DNA from: an uncultured Winogradskyella sp.
GTDB taxonomy: Bacteria > Bacteroidota > Bacteroidia > Flavobacteriales > Flavobacteriaceae
Length of the DNA: 64,000 bases
Assembly (NCBI RefSeq): GCF_947501905.1
Contig: NZ_CANMXL010000002.1
Location: forward strand, 1-64,000
Direction: 5' to 3'
A program made the position numbers and the translations under genes. Within the stretch, counting starts at the first letter, position 1. Each line of letters begins with the position of its first letter. Positions 9,087 to 16,692 of the stretch are shown here, piece after piece. The notes under the pieces are model-generated. The model saw nothing but the letters and a program-made list of their open reading frames with translations, searched no databases and was not told the DNA's origin.

Positions 9087-9836
9087 ATGTTTAACAATCC
9101 TTTTTTTGCAGATATATCAACCTATTCTCCTAAAAAAACCATGTCATTTTATGAACGCATTTTTGGGTGGAAATACGACAAGACTAATAACTATTTCACA
9201 GCATTTTCAGGAAATACAGTAGTATCTGGCTTATACGAAACTCCTGAAAAGTTCAAACAAATGCGTATGCCACATTTTTGGATGACGTACATTAAAGTAG
9301 CTAATTTGGATGCTACAATAGATAAAGCTAAACAACTTGGAGGTATTATTGAATTGAATTACGAAATGAATGGTTTTGGTAAAGTGGCTTTAATTCGAGA
9401 CCCTCAAGGTGCTGGTTTTACTATTTATGAAGGTGATAAACTAAAAAGCACAAGAACAGAAAACACAAAAAACACACTTATCTGGAACGAATTACACGTT
9501 TCTGATGTAACAAAAATTATCCCATTTTATGAAGGGATTTTTAATTGGCAGATTGTGCAAAATATAAATGGAATATATGAAGTCTTGAACAATGAAGGCG
9601 AATATATAGTTGACATTATGGAAATACAAAACCAATATAAAGGGAAATACGAATATTGGGCATGTACATTTGGTGTTGATAATTTAGAGAAATCTAAAAA
9701 GGTGATTTTAGAAAATGATGGTCATCTCATCAATAACGAAAGTAATCGCATATTGTTTACAGACAATTCTAATGAAGCATTTTTTTTCATTAAAGAAGTT
9801 AAAAGTTACATAAAAGGCAGTAGTAAAAATATATAG
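9087..9836 (+). CDS. Double-domain VOC (glyoxalase/bleomycin-resistance) family protein
   Basis: The 249-residue protein contains two consecutive VOC modules, about residues 1-120 and 125-240. The first begins FADISTYSPKKTMSFYERIFGW and ends PQGAGFTIYEG; the second begins WNELHVSDVTKIIPFYEGIFNW. The family binds metal ions and small molecules in enzymes or resistance proteins. The second half has lost several usual metal-ligand positions, so it may be structural only. It is the last gene of the forward block that starts with the Crp/Fnr regulator. The substrate is unknown. Confidence 0.85.
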   Translation: MFNNPFFADISTYSPKKTMSFYERIFGWKYDKTNNYFTAFSGNTVVSGLYETPEKFKQMRMPHFWMTYIKVANLDATIDKAKQLGGIIELNYEMNGFGKVALIRDPQGAGFTIYEGDKLKSTRTENTKNTLIWNELHVSDVTKIIPFYEGIFNWQIVQNINGIYEVLNNEGEYIVDIMEIQNQYKGKYEYWACTFGVDNLEKSKKVILENDGHLINNESNRILFTDNSNEAFFFIKEVKSYIKGSSKNI

Positions 9837-9859
9837 CTCGTTATAAATTAATTAAAAAA

Positions 9860-9881
9860 AAGGCCACAATATTGCGGCCTT
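9860..9881 (-). terminator. Terminator between convergent VOC and CAP genes
   Basis: The arms AAGGCC and GGCCTT enclose a further CAA/TTG pairing with one mismatch. The T-run on the reverse strand is long (about eight bases), so the element mainly terminates the CAP gene; it may also work for the forward VOC gene. Confidence 0.75.
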
Positions 9882-9905
9882 ATTACATTATATAATTAAA
9901 CTACT

Positions 9906-10403
9906 TTACTTTTTAATAAATATGTTGGTGTAATACCAGTCACCATCAGCATTTTGCTCTGCTGAGATATCAAAGTCTGTATAATTACCTTCGATATTAC
10001 TCTTGTGAGATGGGCTATTAAGCCATGCATTAACAAGAGATTCTGCAGAAGTATAACCATAGGCTACATTCTCAGACACCACTTGTGCATTCTGGTAAGT
10101 TTGTAAACTCTGCTTACGCTCGTAAAAATTATCGTGAGATACATTATCAACATCACGCATGTAATCCGAGTGCGTAAATGCAACAGCCTTTACGGTGTTA
10201 TTATTTGTCAAAGTATTTAATCCTTGACTGATTCTGTAATCATTAATAAGCTCTAATACTTCAATTTCTAAAGGTTTAGCTTGAGGAGGATTTGTGATAT
10301 CAACTGATAATACATCTTCTTCTGTCAAGTTCTCTGTAGAACAAGACGTGAACGATAGTAAAGCACAAATTGCCAATACTGGCACTAATGTAGAAACTCT
10401 CAT
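9906..10403 (-). CDS. CAP (SCP/PR-1) domain lipoprotein
   Basis: This 165-residue protein has a lipoprotein signal with lipobox FTSC (lipidated Cys21). The CAP domain spans about residues 45-160. It shows the family helix LINDYRISQGLNTL, the histidine in AFTHSDYM, the glutamate in SENVAYGY and the SPSHKSNI motif. CAP proteins in bacteria are extracellular, with largely unknown ligands. This one would sit on the outer-membrane or periplasmic face. It is transcribed alone; the upstream region holds an unusual set of TTTTAATCG repeats. Confidence 0.88.
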   Translation of the reverse strand: MRVSTLVPVLAICALLSFTSCSTENLTEEDVLSVDITNPPQAKPLEIEVLELINDYRISQGLNTLTNNNTVKAVAFTHSDYMRDVDNVSHDNFYERKQSLQTYQNAQVVSENVAYGYTSAESLVNAWLNSPSHKSNIEGNYTDFDISAEQNADGDWYYTNIFIKK

Positions 10404-10470
10404 AAGTAGGTATTTTATTGTTTGGGATTACTAAAGTAACCTACCTACAGAGTTAATATGTTAATAAAAT

Positions 10471-10583
10471 GTTAAAATCGATAAAAAACATGCTTTTAAT
10501 CGATTTTATATGTTTTTAATCGTCAAAAATAAGCTTGAAGTTAAAATTTTTGTTTTTAATCGAATATTTAATGCTTTTTAACG
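10471..10583. repeat. Cluster of degenerate TG(C/T)TTTTAATCG direct repeats
   Basis: Between the CAP lipoprotein start and the pdxH stop the motif recurs at 10491-10502, 10511-10522 and 10551-10562. Relatives lie at 10471-10480 (GTTAAAATCG) and 10572-10583 (TGCTTTTTAACG). Copy spacings are 20, 20, 40 and 21 bp, close to multiples of about 10.5 bp and thus on one helix face. This suggests binding sites for a regulator of the CAP gene, but no function is established. Confidence 0.55.
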
Positions 10584-10603
10584 ATTAACAATATATAAGA
10601 TTA

Positions 10604-11251
10604 TTAAGGTGCTAATCGTTCGATTTTCCAAGTAAAATCATCCTCTAATTTGTAGCGTATTCTATCGTGCAGCCTATTTGGTCTTCCTTGCCAAAACTCT
10701 AATTCAACAGGTTTTACAATAAAACCTCCCCAATGACTAGGCCTTTCAATTTCTTTTCCTTCGTATGCTTTCTCAAGTGTTTTCAGTCTATTTTCTAATT
10801 CTGACCTATCTTTTACAACTTCACTTTGATTAGATACTATGGCGCCTAATTGACTTCCTCTAGGACGAGATTCAAAATAACCATCACTTAAGTTGTCAGC
10901 TATTTTCTCAGCCTTACCTTTAATTATCACTTGACGTTCTGCTGCAGGCCAAAAGAAAGATAAACAAACACTGGGGTTGGCTAATATGGCTTTTCCTTTT
11001 TCACTATTATAGTTGGTATAAAAGATAAAGCCTTCATGCGTATATTTTTTAAGTAGCACTACTCTACTCTTAGGGTAACCATCTAGACCATGTGTAGAAA
11101 TGGTCATAGCATTTGTTTCGCCTTGATTAAAATGCGTATCTACCTCTAAAAACCAATCTCTAAAAAGTTCAATAGGATTATCCGAAATATGTTTTAAAAG
11201 TAATTCTCCTTTCTCGTAGGACGCTCTATAATCGCTTAAGTCGTTTTCCAT
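10604..11251 (-). CDS. pdxH: Pyridoxamine 5'-phosphate oxidase
   Basis: The 215-residue protein matches the family length. It makes pyridoxal 5'-phosphate from pyridoxamine or pyridoxine phosphate with FMN and O2. Seen motifs are the FMN/PLP-binding KSRVVLLK, FYTNYNSEKG, FFWPAAERQVIIKG, the ESRPRGSQLGAIVSNQS signature and the C-terminal EFWQGRPNRLHDRIRY. It starts 60 bp downstream of rnz on the same strand. A sequence TAACTTTA lies about 17 bp before the ATG and resembles the -7 element, so it may have its own promoter. Confidence 0.96.
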   Translation of the reverse strand: MENDLSDYRASYEKGELLLKHISDNPIELFRDWFLEVDTHFNQGETNAMTISTHGLDGYPKSRVVLLKKYTHEGFIFYTNYNSEKGKAILANPSVCLSFFWPAAERQVIIKGKAEKIADNLSDGYFESRPRGSQLGAIVSNQSEVVKDRSELENRLKTLEKAYEGKEIERPSHWGGFIVKPVELEFWQGRPNRLHDRIRYKLEDDFTWKIERLAP

Positions 11252-11311
11252 ATTTACTTTTTTGTAAAGTTAGTGCTTTAAATAAATAGATATTTTAAAG
11301 AACCTATAAAA

Positions 11312-12217
11312 TTATAACTCAAAGATTTTCCCATCATCAGCTAATTCTACATTATTGAAAACTGTTTCTGCTTCAGTTTTAAATAAAGAGATATCGTCGT
11401 AACGTGTTGAGTAATGCCCCAATATTAACTTTCCTGCATTAGCTTTTTTGGCAATGGTAGCGGCTTGTATCGCAGAACTATGCTTAGTCTTCTCACAAAG
11501 GTTAGCATTCTTTTCTAAAAATGTAGATTCATGATATAACACATCAACATCTTTAATTAACGGGATTTTGGCCTCGTCATAAGCAGTATCACTACAAAAC
11601 GCATAACTCTTAGGTTTTGGTGGTGGTAATGTTACCGCATCATTCTTTACAAGCTTACCTTTATTGTTTTCAACATCAAAACCTTGCTTTAGCTTTCTAT
11701 AATAAGCTTGATCAATATCTTCATTGAGTACGGCATTCATATCTAGTTTACGTTCTCCTTCTTTTTCCTTAAACAAAAATCCGTTGGTATAGACACGATG
11801 CTGAAGTGGAATGGTATAGACTTCAACCTTATCGTCTTCAAAAATTAATTCAGACGCTTTGGAAGTCAACTCATGAAAAATTAATTGGTAATTGGTCCAT
11901 GAATCCGAAAGCTTCATTTGAAGTGTAATCACTTCTTTTAATCCCTTAGGACCATATATATGTAGGTCAGCCTCTCTAGTTAATAATCTAAAGGTGGAAA
12001 TCAGCCCTACCAAACCAAAATAATGATCTCCGTGCAAGTGAGAAATAAAGATATGCTTGATTCTAGAGAACTTAATTCTATTCTTTCTGAGTTGGACTTG
12101 TGTACCTTCTCCACAATCTATTAAAAATAAATGATTACGAATTTCTAAAACTTGTGATGTGGGATTGGTAAATGTGCGAGGTGTGGCACTGTAGCAACCT
12201 AGAATGTTCAATTTCAT
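11312..12217 (-). CDS. rnz: Ribonuclease Z (tRNA 3' processing endonuclease)
   Basis: The 301-residue protein is a metallo-beta-lactamase fold nuclease that trims tRNA 3' ends. Zinc ligands are visible in HLHGDH (H60, H62, D64, H65) and in the later motifs CSDTAYDE, YHESTF and LGHYSTRY. Length and the N-terminal MKLNILGCYSATPR are typical of the short (bacterial) form. The start lies two bases below the stop of the STAS-like gene, so translation is probably coupled in the pyrR-pyrB-STAS-rnz unit. Confidence 0.96.
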   Translation of the reverse strand: MKLNILGCYSATPRTFTNPTSQVLEIRNHLFLIDCGEGTQVQLRKNRIKFSRIKHIFISHLHGDHYFGLVGLISTFRLLTREADLHIYGPKGLKEVITLQMKLSDSWTNYQLIFHELTSKASELIFEDDKVEVYTIPLQHRVYTNGFLFKEKEGERKLDMNAVLNEDIDQAYYRKLKQGFDVENNKGKLVKNDAVTLPPPKPKSYAFCSDTAYDEAKIPLIKDVDVLYHESTFLEKNANLCEKTKHSSAIQAATIAKKANAGKLILGHYSTRYDDISLFKTEAETVFNNVELADDGKIFEL

Positions 12218-12218
12218 A

Positions 12219-12551
12219 TTAAAATCCTAAATCGCGTTCAATGTCTTCCATTTCAATAATGTCATAAGCCTCCTGCATTGTTGGCACCACACAAATTTCG
12301 TCTGGCATAATATCCAAATCTACTTTTTCAGAAACGATTACAAAAGATTTTTTGTCACCTCTGTGTGTATTACTTACTCTAAGAAACTCGATAATATCTT
12401 CAAGTGAAATACTATCTAAGCTTGACAGATTTACAATAATATGATCGTTTTTATACTTATCGTAAACTTGCTCAATATTATTCACTAATGTCTTTACAGA
12501 TGCCTTTTCCTGTGTGATAATAGTAATATTACCGTCTTTGTCAAAAATCAT
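12219..12551 (-). CDS. STAS-like small protein
   Basis: The 110-residue alpha/beta protein contains HIIVNLSSLDSISLEDIIEF, which resembles the core of STAS/anti-sigma-antagonist domains, followed by KKSFVIVSE and a C-terminal acidic tail. No kinase or phosphatase partner is nearby, and a phosphorylatable serine in the DSIS region is only a guess. It sits 5 bp after pyrB and 1 bp before rnz, so it is embedded in a housekeeping operon. Its function there is unknown. Confidence 0.75.
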   Translation of the reverse strand: MIFDKDGNITIITQEKASVKTLVNNIEQVYDKYKNDHIIVNLSSLDSISLEDIIEFLRVSNTHRGDKKSFVIVSEKVDLDIMPDEICVVPTMQEAYDIIEMEDIERDLGF

Positions 12552-12556
12552 ATCCG

Positions 12557-13483
12557 CTATTTTATTTTTGAAGCTAAAAGATAAATAACTGCCATCCTAA
12601 TTGCAACCCCGTTTTCAACTTGATTCAAAATAATAGATTGGTCAGAGTCTGCCACATCACTAGTAATCTCTACACCGCGATTTATTGGACCTGGATGCAT
12701 GATGGTAATTTCTTTATCTAAACTATTTAATAATGCTTTATTAACTCCATATTGTTGCGCATACTCTCGTGTAGAAGGAAAATAACTAATGTCCATACGT
12801 TCGTTCTGAACACGAAGCATATTTGCCACATCACACCAGTTTAATGCTTTACGAAGATTAGTTTCTACCTTAACACCTAAGTCTTTTATATATTTAGGTA
12901 GTAAGGTCTTTGGGCCACAAACCATGACATTGGCACCTTGAAGCTGTAGAGCATATATATTAGATAAAGCAACTCGACTATGCAAAATATCTCCAACTAT
13001 GACGACATTTTTCCCTTTTACGCTTCCTAATGATTCTCTTATAGAATACGTATCTAATAAGGCTTGTGTAGGGTGCTCATGAGCGCCATCGCCGGCATTA
13101 ACAATACTGGCATCTATATGTTTTGACAAAAACACACCAGCTCCAGGGCTTGGGTGACGCATCACTACCATATCTACTTTCATAGATAGAATGTTGTTCA
13201 CCGTATCTATAAGTGTTTCGCCTTTTTTTACTGAGGATTGACTTGCCGAAAAATTAATAACATCAGCAGAAAGTCTTTTTTCTGCCAGCTCAAAAGAGAG
13301 TTTTGTTCTAGTTGAATTTTCGAAAAATAAATTAGCAATGGTAATATCTCTAAGTGATGGTACTTTTTTAATCGGACGATTAATGACCTCTTTAAATTGA
13401 TCAGCAGTTTCAAAAATAAGTTGAATATCTGCTTCAGTCAGATATTTAATTCCTAGTAAGTGATTGACACTTAATTGACTCAT
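12557..13483 (-). CDS. pyrB: Aspartate carbamoyltransferase catalytic subunit
   Basis: The 308-residue enzyme joins carbamoyl phosphate and aspartate in pyrimidine synthesis. The carbamoyl-phosphate loop STRT (57-60) within FFENSTRTKLSFELAEKRL, the HPTQALLD motif and the aspartate-loop region MHPGPINRGVEI are intact. No regulatory chain pyrI is adjacent. It follows pyrR by 4 bp and shares its promoter, so uracil-nucleotide control by PyrR is plausible. Confidence 0.97.
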   Translation of the reverse strand: MSQLSVNHLLGIKYLTEADIQLIFETADQFKEVINRPIKKVPSLRDITIANLFFENSTRTKLSFELAEKRLSADVINFSASQSSVKKGETLIDTVNNILSMKVDMVVMRHPSPGAGVFLSKHIDASIVNAGDGAHEHPTQALLDTYSIRESLGSVKGKNVVIVGDILHSRVALSNIYALQLQGANVMVCGPKTLLPKYIKDLGVKVETNLRKALNWCDVANMLRVQNERMDISYFPSTREYAQQYGVNKALLNSLDKEITIMHPGPINRGVEITSDVADSDQSIILNQVENGVAIRMAVIYLLASKIK

Positions 13484-13487
13484 GCTT

Positions 13488-14027
13488 TTATTTATTTATT
13501 AAGTAGACGGCATCTTCACCTTCGTTTTCTAGCCAGTTTACTATAACTTTTTCTTTATTTATCGCATCTACCTGTCTTCCTCTATAATCTGGTTGAATAG
13601 GTAAATGTCGACTAAAACGCCTATCGATAAGGGTTAATAATTCTATATGGTTTGGTCGCCCAAAAGATTGAATTGCGGTTAATGCCGCACGAATACTACG
13701 TCCTGTATACAATACATCATCTACAAATACAACATCCTTATCCTCAACAATAAAATCTATATCTGTTGTATTTGCTTCAAGAGGTTTCTCGCCTCGGCGA
13801 AAATCGTCTCTAAAAAACGTAATATCTAAGTGACCATATTTAAGGTCTTTTACTTTATAATCTTCTTCTAGAATTTTTGCTAATCGGTCTGCCAAAAATT
13901 TACCTCTTGGTTGCAATCCTATTAGTACGGTATTAGAAAAGTCGTTGTGATTTTCAATAAGTTGACAAGCCAATCTGTGAAGGATTATGTTTACTTCTTT
14001 AGAATTAAGTAATACTTTTTGACTCAT
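13488..14027 (-). CDS. pyrR: Bifunctional pyr operon regulator / uracil phosphoribosyltransferase
   Basis: The 179-residue protein contains the PRPP-binding motif VVFVDDVLYTGRSIRAAL and the VLIGLQPRGKFLADRLA loop. PyrR proteins salvage uracil and, in Firmicutes, bind pyr mRNA to cause attenuation. Whether RNA binding is kept here is not visible. The gene is first in the operon with pyrB, a STAS-like gene and rnz, directly behind a consensus promoter. Confidence 0.95.
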   Translation of the reverse strand: MSQKVLLNSKEVNIILHRLACQLIENHNDFSNTVLIGLQPRGKFLADRLAKILEEDYKVKDLKYGHLDITFFRDDFRRGEKPLEANTTDIDFIVEDKDVVFVDDVLYTGRSIRAALTAIQSFGRPNHIELLTLIDRRFSRHLPIQPDYRGRQVDAINKEKVIVNWLENEGEDAVYLINK

Positions 14028-14034
14028 ATAACTT

Positions 14035-14048
14035 CCAAACGCATTTGG
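14035..14048. promoter_or_regulatory. Dyad CCAAA-N4-TTTGG near the pyrR transcription start
   Basis: A perfect 5-bp inverted repeat with a 4-base spacer lies between the -7 element and the pyrR start codon, where transcription should begin. It could be an operator or a small leader hairpin bound by PyrR. It is short, so chance occurrence is possible. Confidence 0.35.
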
Positions 14049-14052
14049 TTGG

Positions 14053-14083
14053 CAAAGTTAATGTAAATAATTAGAGTATCAAA
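14053..14083 (-). promoter_or_regulatory. Bacteroidota-type promoter of pyrR-pyrB-STAS-rnz
   Basis: On the reverse strand TTTG (14083-14080), a 19-bp spacer and TAACTTTG (14060-14053) match the Bacteroidota sigma-A consensus TTTG-N19-TAnnTTTG exactly. The predicted start is near 14046, giving a short leader before the pyrR ATG at 14027. Confidence 0.85.
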
Positions 14084-14101
14084 TTTAAGAATAGTGATAA
14101 A

Positions 14102-14129
14102 AAAAGCCTCTCATTTCTGAGAGGCTTTT
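14102..14129 (-). terminator. Terminator of rpsA
   Basis: A perfect 12-bp stem (AAAAGCCTCTCA and its complement) with a 4-base loop ends in a T-run on the reverse strand, 24 bp after the rpsA stop codon. Confidence 0.92.
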
Positions 14130-14152
14130 GATATTATAAATATCTGGAAGAA

Positions 14153-15994
14153 TTACTTCTTACCGTCCATTTTATCTTTAAGTGCTTGTAATGCATCATT
14201 AGCATCACCTAAAGTAGGCTTCGCTTCTGCTGCTTGAGCCTCTGCTTTACGTACAGCTTGCTTTACAATCTTAGCTTCTTCTTCTCTAAATACAGCAGTA
14301 TGAGATGCTACAACTCTTTTGAATTCTTTATTAAATTCAATGATTTTGAATTCAGCTTCTTCACCTTTCTTTAATTTAGATCCGTCTTCTTTTTCTAAGT
14401 GACGTTGAGGAACAAATGCTACGATATCTTCGTTAAACTCGATAGTCGCACCTTTATCAACGATTTCTGAAATCGCTGCTTTATGTACAGAATCTAAAGC
14501 AAATTCAGTTTCGTACTTGTCCCAAGGATTTTCAGTAGTTTGTTTATGACCTAGAGATAACTTACGTCCTTCTACGTCTAATTCTAATACAACTACATCT
14601 AACTTGTCACCTACGTTACAGAACTCCGATGGATGCTTCACTTTCTTAGTCCAAGATAAATCAGAGATGTAAATTAATCCATCGATACCTTCTTCTAATT
14701 CTACGAATACACCAAAGTTTGTAAAGTTACGTACAATACCTGTGTGCTTAGAACCTACAGGATACTTAGTTGTAATATCTGTCCATGGGTCTGGTGTTAA
14801 TTGCTTAATACCAAGAGACATTTTACGATCTTCTCTATCTAAAGTTAAAATAACAGCATCAATCTCATCTCCAACAGATACGAAATCTTGAGCTGATCTT
14901 AAATGCGTTGACCAAGACATTTCTGATACGTGAACTAATCCTTCAACACCTTCTGCTACTTCGATAAATGCACCGTAATCAGCAATTACAACAACTTTAC
15001 CTTTTACTTTATCTCCAACTTTTACGTCTTCAGCTAAAGCTTCCCATGGGTGCTTAGATAATTGTTTAAGACCTAATTGAATTCTTGATTTGTTTTCATC
15101 AAAGTCAAGGATTACAACATTTAATTTCTGATCAAGCTCAACAATCTCATTTGGATGGTTGATTCGAGACCAAGAAAGGTCAGTAATATGAACTAAACCA
15201 TCTACACCACCTAGGTCAATAAACACACCGTATGAAGTAATGTTTTTAACAACACCTTCTAATACTTGTCCTTTTTCTAATTGGCCAATGATTTCTTTCT
15301 TCTGCTCTTCTATATCTGCTTCGATAAGTGCTTTATGAGAAACAACAATATTTTTGAATTCGTGGTTGATTTTTACAACTTTAAATTCCATTGTTTTGTT
15401 TACATACTGATCGTAATCTCTAATAGGCTTCACATCGATTTGAGAACCTGGTAAGAACGCTTCAATACCAAATACATCTACAATCATTCCACCTTTAGTT
15501 CTGCATTTCACAAAACCATTTACGATTTCGCCTGTATCGTGTGCATTGTTTACACGATCCCATGCTTTGATAACACGTGCTTTTCTGTGAGATAATACTA
15601 ATTGTCCTGTTGCATCTTCACGAACATCAATTAATACTTCAACCTTATCACCTACTGCTAAGTTAGGGTTGTAACGGAACTCGTTAAGAGAAATTACACC
15701 TTCTGACTTTGCGTTGATGTCAATGATTGCATCACGATCTGTAATAGTAATTACAGTTCCTTCTACAACTTGATCATCTAAAGTATCTACGAAGTTTTCA
15801 GATACTAACTTCTCGAACTCTTCAAGTTTAGTGTCTTCTACTTGCTCAATACCTTCTTCGTAATTGTGCCAATCAAACTCTTTTAAGAATTTTTCAGGGT
15901 TTGCCTGTGCTTCAGATACTACAGGTGCTTGGGTTGCTTTTGCTTCAGTTGCTTCTACTGCTACTTCTGCTTCTTTTGTTTTGTTTTCAGCCAT
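14153..15994 (-). CDS. rpsA: 30S ribosomal protein S1
   Basis: The 613-residue protein has six S1 RNA-binding repeats (from about residue 70 to 565) and acidic, alanine-rich ends. Clear repeat cores are GVVKNITSYGVFIDLGGVDGLVH, GKVVVIADYGAFIEVAEGVEGL and GIVRNFTNFGVFVELEEGIDGL, here only partly quoted as SYGVFIDLGG, DYGAFIEVAEG and NFGVFVELEEG. S1 helps 30S subunits bind mRNA. In Bacteroidota it matters for translation of messages lacking Shine-Dalgarno sites, which fits the absence of such sites in this window. It is transcribed alone from a promoter near 16130 with a leader of about 110 bases. Confidence 0.96.
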   Translation of the reverse strand: MAENKTKEAEVAVEATEAKATQAPVVSEAQANPEKFLKEFDWHNYEEGIEQVEDTKLEEFEKLVSENFVDTLDDQVVEGTVITITDRDAIIDINAKSEGVISLNEFRYNPNLAVGDKVEVLIDVREDATGQLVLSHRKARVIKAWDRVNNAHDTGEIVNGFVKCRTKGGMIVDVFGIEAFLPGSQIDVKPIRDYDQYVNKTMEFKVVKINHEFKNIVVSHKALIEADIEEQKKEIIGQLEKGQVLEGVVKNITSYGVFIDLGGVDGLVHITDLSWSRINHPNEIVELDQKLNVVILDFDENKSRIQLGLKQLSKHPWEALAEDVKVGDKVKGKVVVIADYGAFIEVAEGVEGLVHVSEMSWSTHLRSAQDFVSVGDEIDAVILTLDREDRKMSLGIKQLTPDPWTDITTKYPVGSKHTGIVRNFTNFGVFVELEEGIDGLIYISDLSWTKKVKHPSEFCNVGDKLDVVVLELDVEGRKLSLGHKQTTENPWDKYETEFALDSVHKAAISEIVDKGATIEFNEDIVAFVPQRHLEKEDGSKLKKGEEAEFKIIEFNKEFKRVVASHTAVFREEEAKIVKQAVRKAEAQAAEAKPTLGDANDALQALKDKMDGKK

Positions 15995-16075
15995 TGCTGA
16001 TAAAAATTTGTATTCTGTACGGTTCGAAAGTTAGGGAGAAACTATACAGAAGTTATTAATTAAAAATTTATAATT

Positions 16076-16109
16076 CCTTTTCAACTTTCAAAAACTCCTT
16101 GAAAAGGAG
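16076..16109 (-). promoter_or_regulatory. Alternative hairpins at the head of the rpsA leader
   Basis: On the reverse strand CTCCTT (16109-16104) can pair with AAGGAG (16100-16095), followed by five T: a terminator-like hairpin. The overlapping CCTTTTCAA (16107-16099) can instead pair with TTGAAAAGG (16084-16076). The two pairings exclude each other. Because the predicted transcript starts near 16105, the first hairpin may be incomplete in the RNA; function is uncertain. Confidence 0.35.
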
Positions 16110-16111
16110 CG

Positions 16112-16143
16112 CAAAAATACTATTAAATCTTAATAAAAGCAAA
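16112..16143 (-). promoter_or_regulatory. Promoter of rpsA
   Basis: On the reverse strand TTTG (16143-16140), a 20-bp spacer and TATTTTTG (16119-16112) fit the Bacteroidota promoter pattern. The predicted start is near 16105. Confidence 0.7.
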
Positions 16144-16267
16144 CATAAAAACACATGATAAATTCTTGCTAAAGAACTGAATATCATAATGATTAATTTA
16201 AACTTAATTTTTGGCACATAAATTGGTATATTTACGATAGTATTAACACTTAAACATTATAACACTT

Positions 16268-16645
16268 ATGTACAGAGCTAAATATCAAGCTGTATTAGAT
16301 TTAGGAGAAGAACTAAACATCAAAGATGGAAAAGTAGAAGAAGCTGCAGATAAACTCAAAGTTTGGGGAACAGCAAACACTCCATATGAAAAAGATGCAT
16401 TATGGAATAAAATTAAAGAAATTGGAGGCGACAACCCATCAGATATCATGGCAGATATCAAAGTCGCTGATGATTCTGTTTATGCAAGACATACTGTAGC
16501 TTCTGGTGAAACTTTAGGAGGAATTGCAAAGCACTATTATGGTGACGTAATGAAGTATAAAGACATATTTGCAGCAAATACAGACATTCTTAAAAATCCA
16601 GATGTCATTCATCCAGATCAAGAATTAATTATCCCTAACTTATAG
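16268..16645 (+). CDS. LysM domain protein
   Basis: The 125-residue protein has an N-terminal helical region (1-70) and a C-terminal LysM domain (about 76-124) beginning YARHTVASGETLGGIAKHYYGD and ending DQELIIPN. There is no signal peptide. Layout and size resemble the cytoplasmic BON-LysM proteins (YgaU/Kbp type), but the N-terminal part is not a recognisable BON domain. The role is unknown; LysM may bind peptidoglycan or, in this subgroup, act as a small soluble stress protein. It is a single gene with its own terminator. Confidence 0.82.
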   Translation: MYRAKYQAVLDLGEELNIKDGKVEEAADKLKVWGTANTPYEKDALWNKIKEIGGDNPSDIMADIKVADDSVYARHTVASGETLGGIAKHYYGDVMKYKDIFAANTDILKNPDVIHPDQELIIPNL

Positions 16646-16666
16646 GGAAACAATTATTGCAAAAAT

Positions 16667-16692
16667 AAAAAGCGACCTGATGGTCGCTTTTT
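16667..16692. terminator. Bidirectional terminator between LysM gene and cmk
   Basis: The stem AGCGACC/GGTCGCT has a TGAT loop and is flanked by A-run and T-run. It ends right at the cmk stop codon (16693) and can serve both convergent genes. Confidence 0.9.

Noticed and set aside
14153..15994. Repeated stretches in rpsA as DNA repeats
   Set aside because: They are the diverged S1 domains of one protein.
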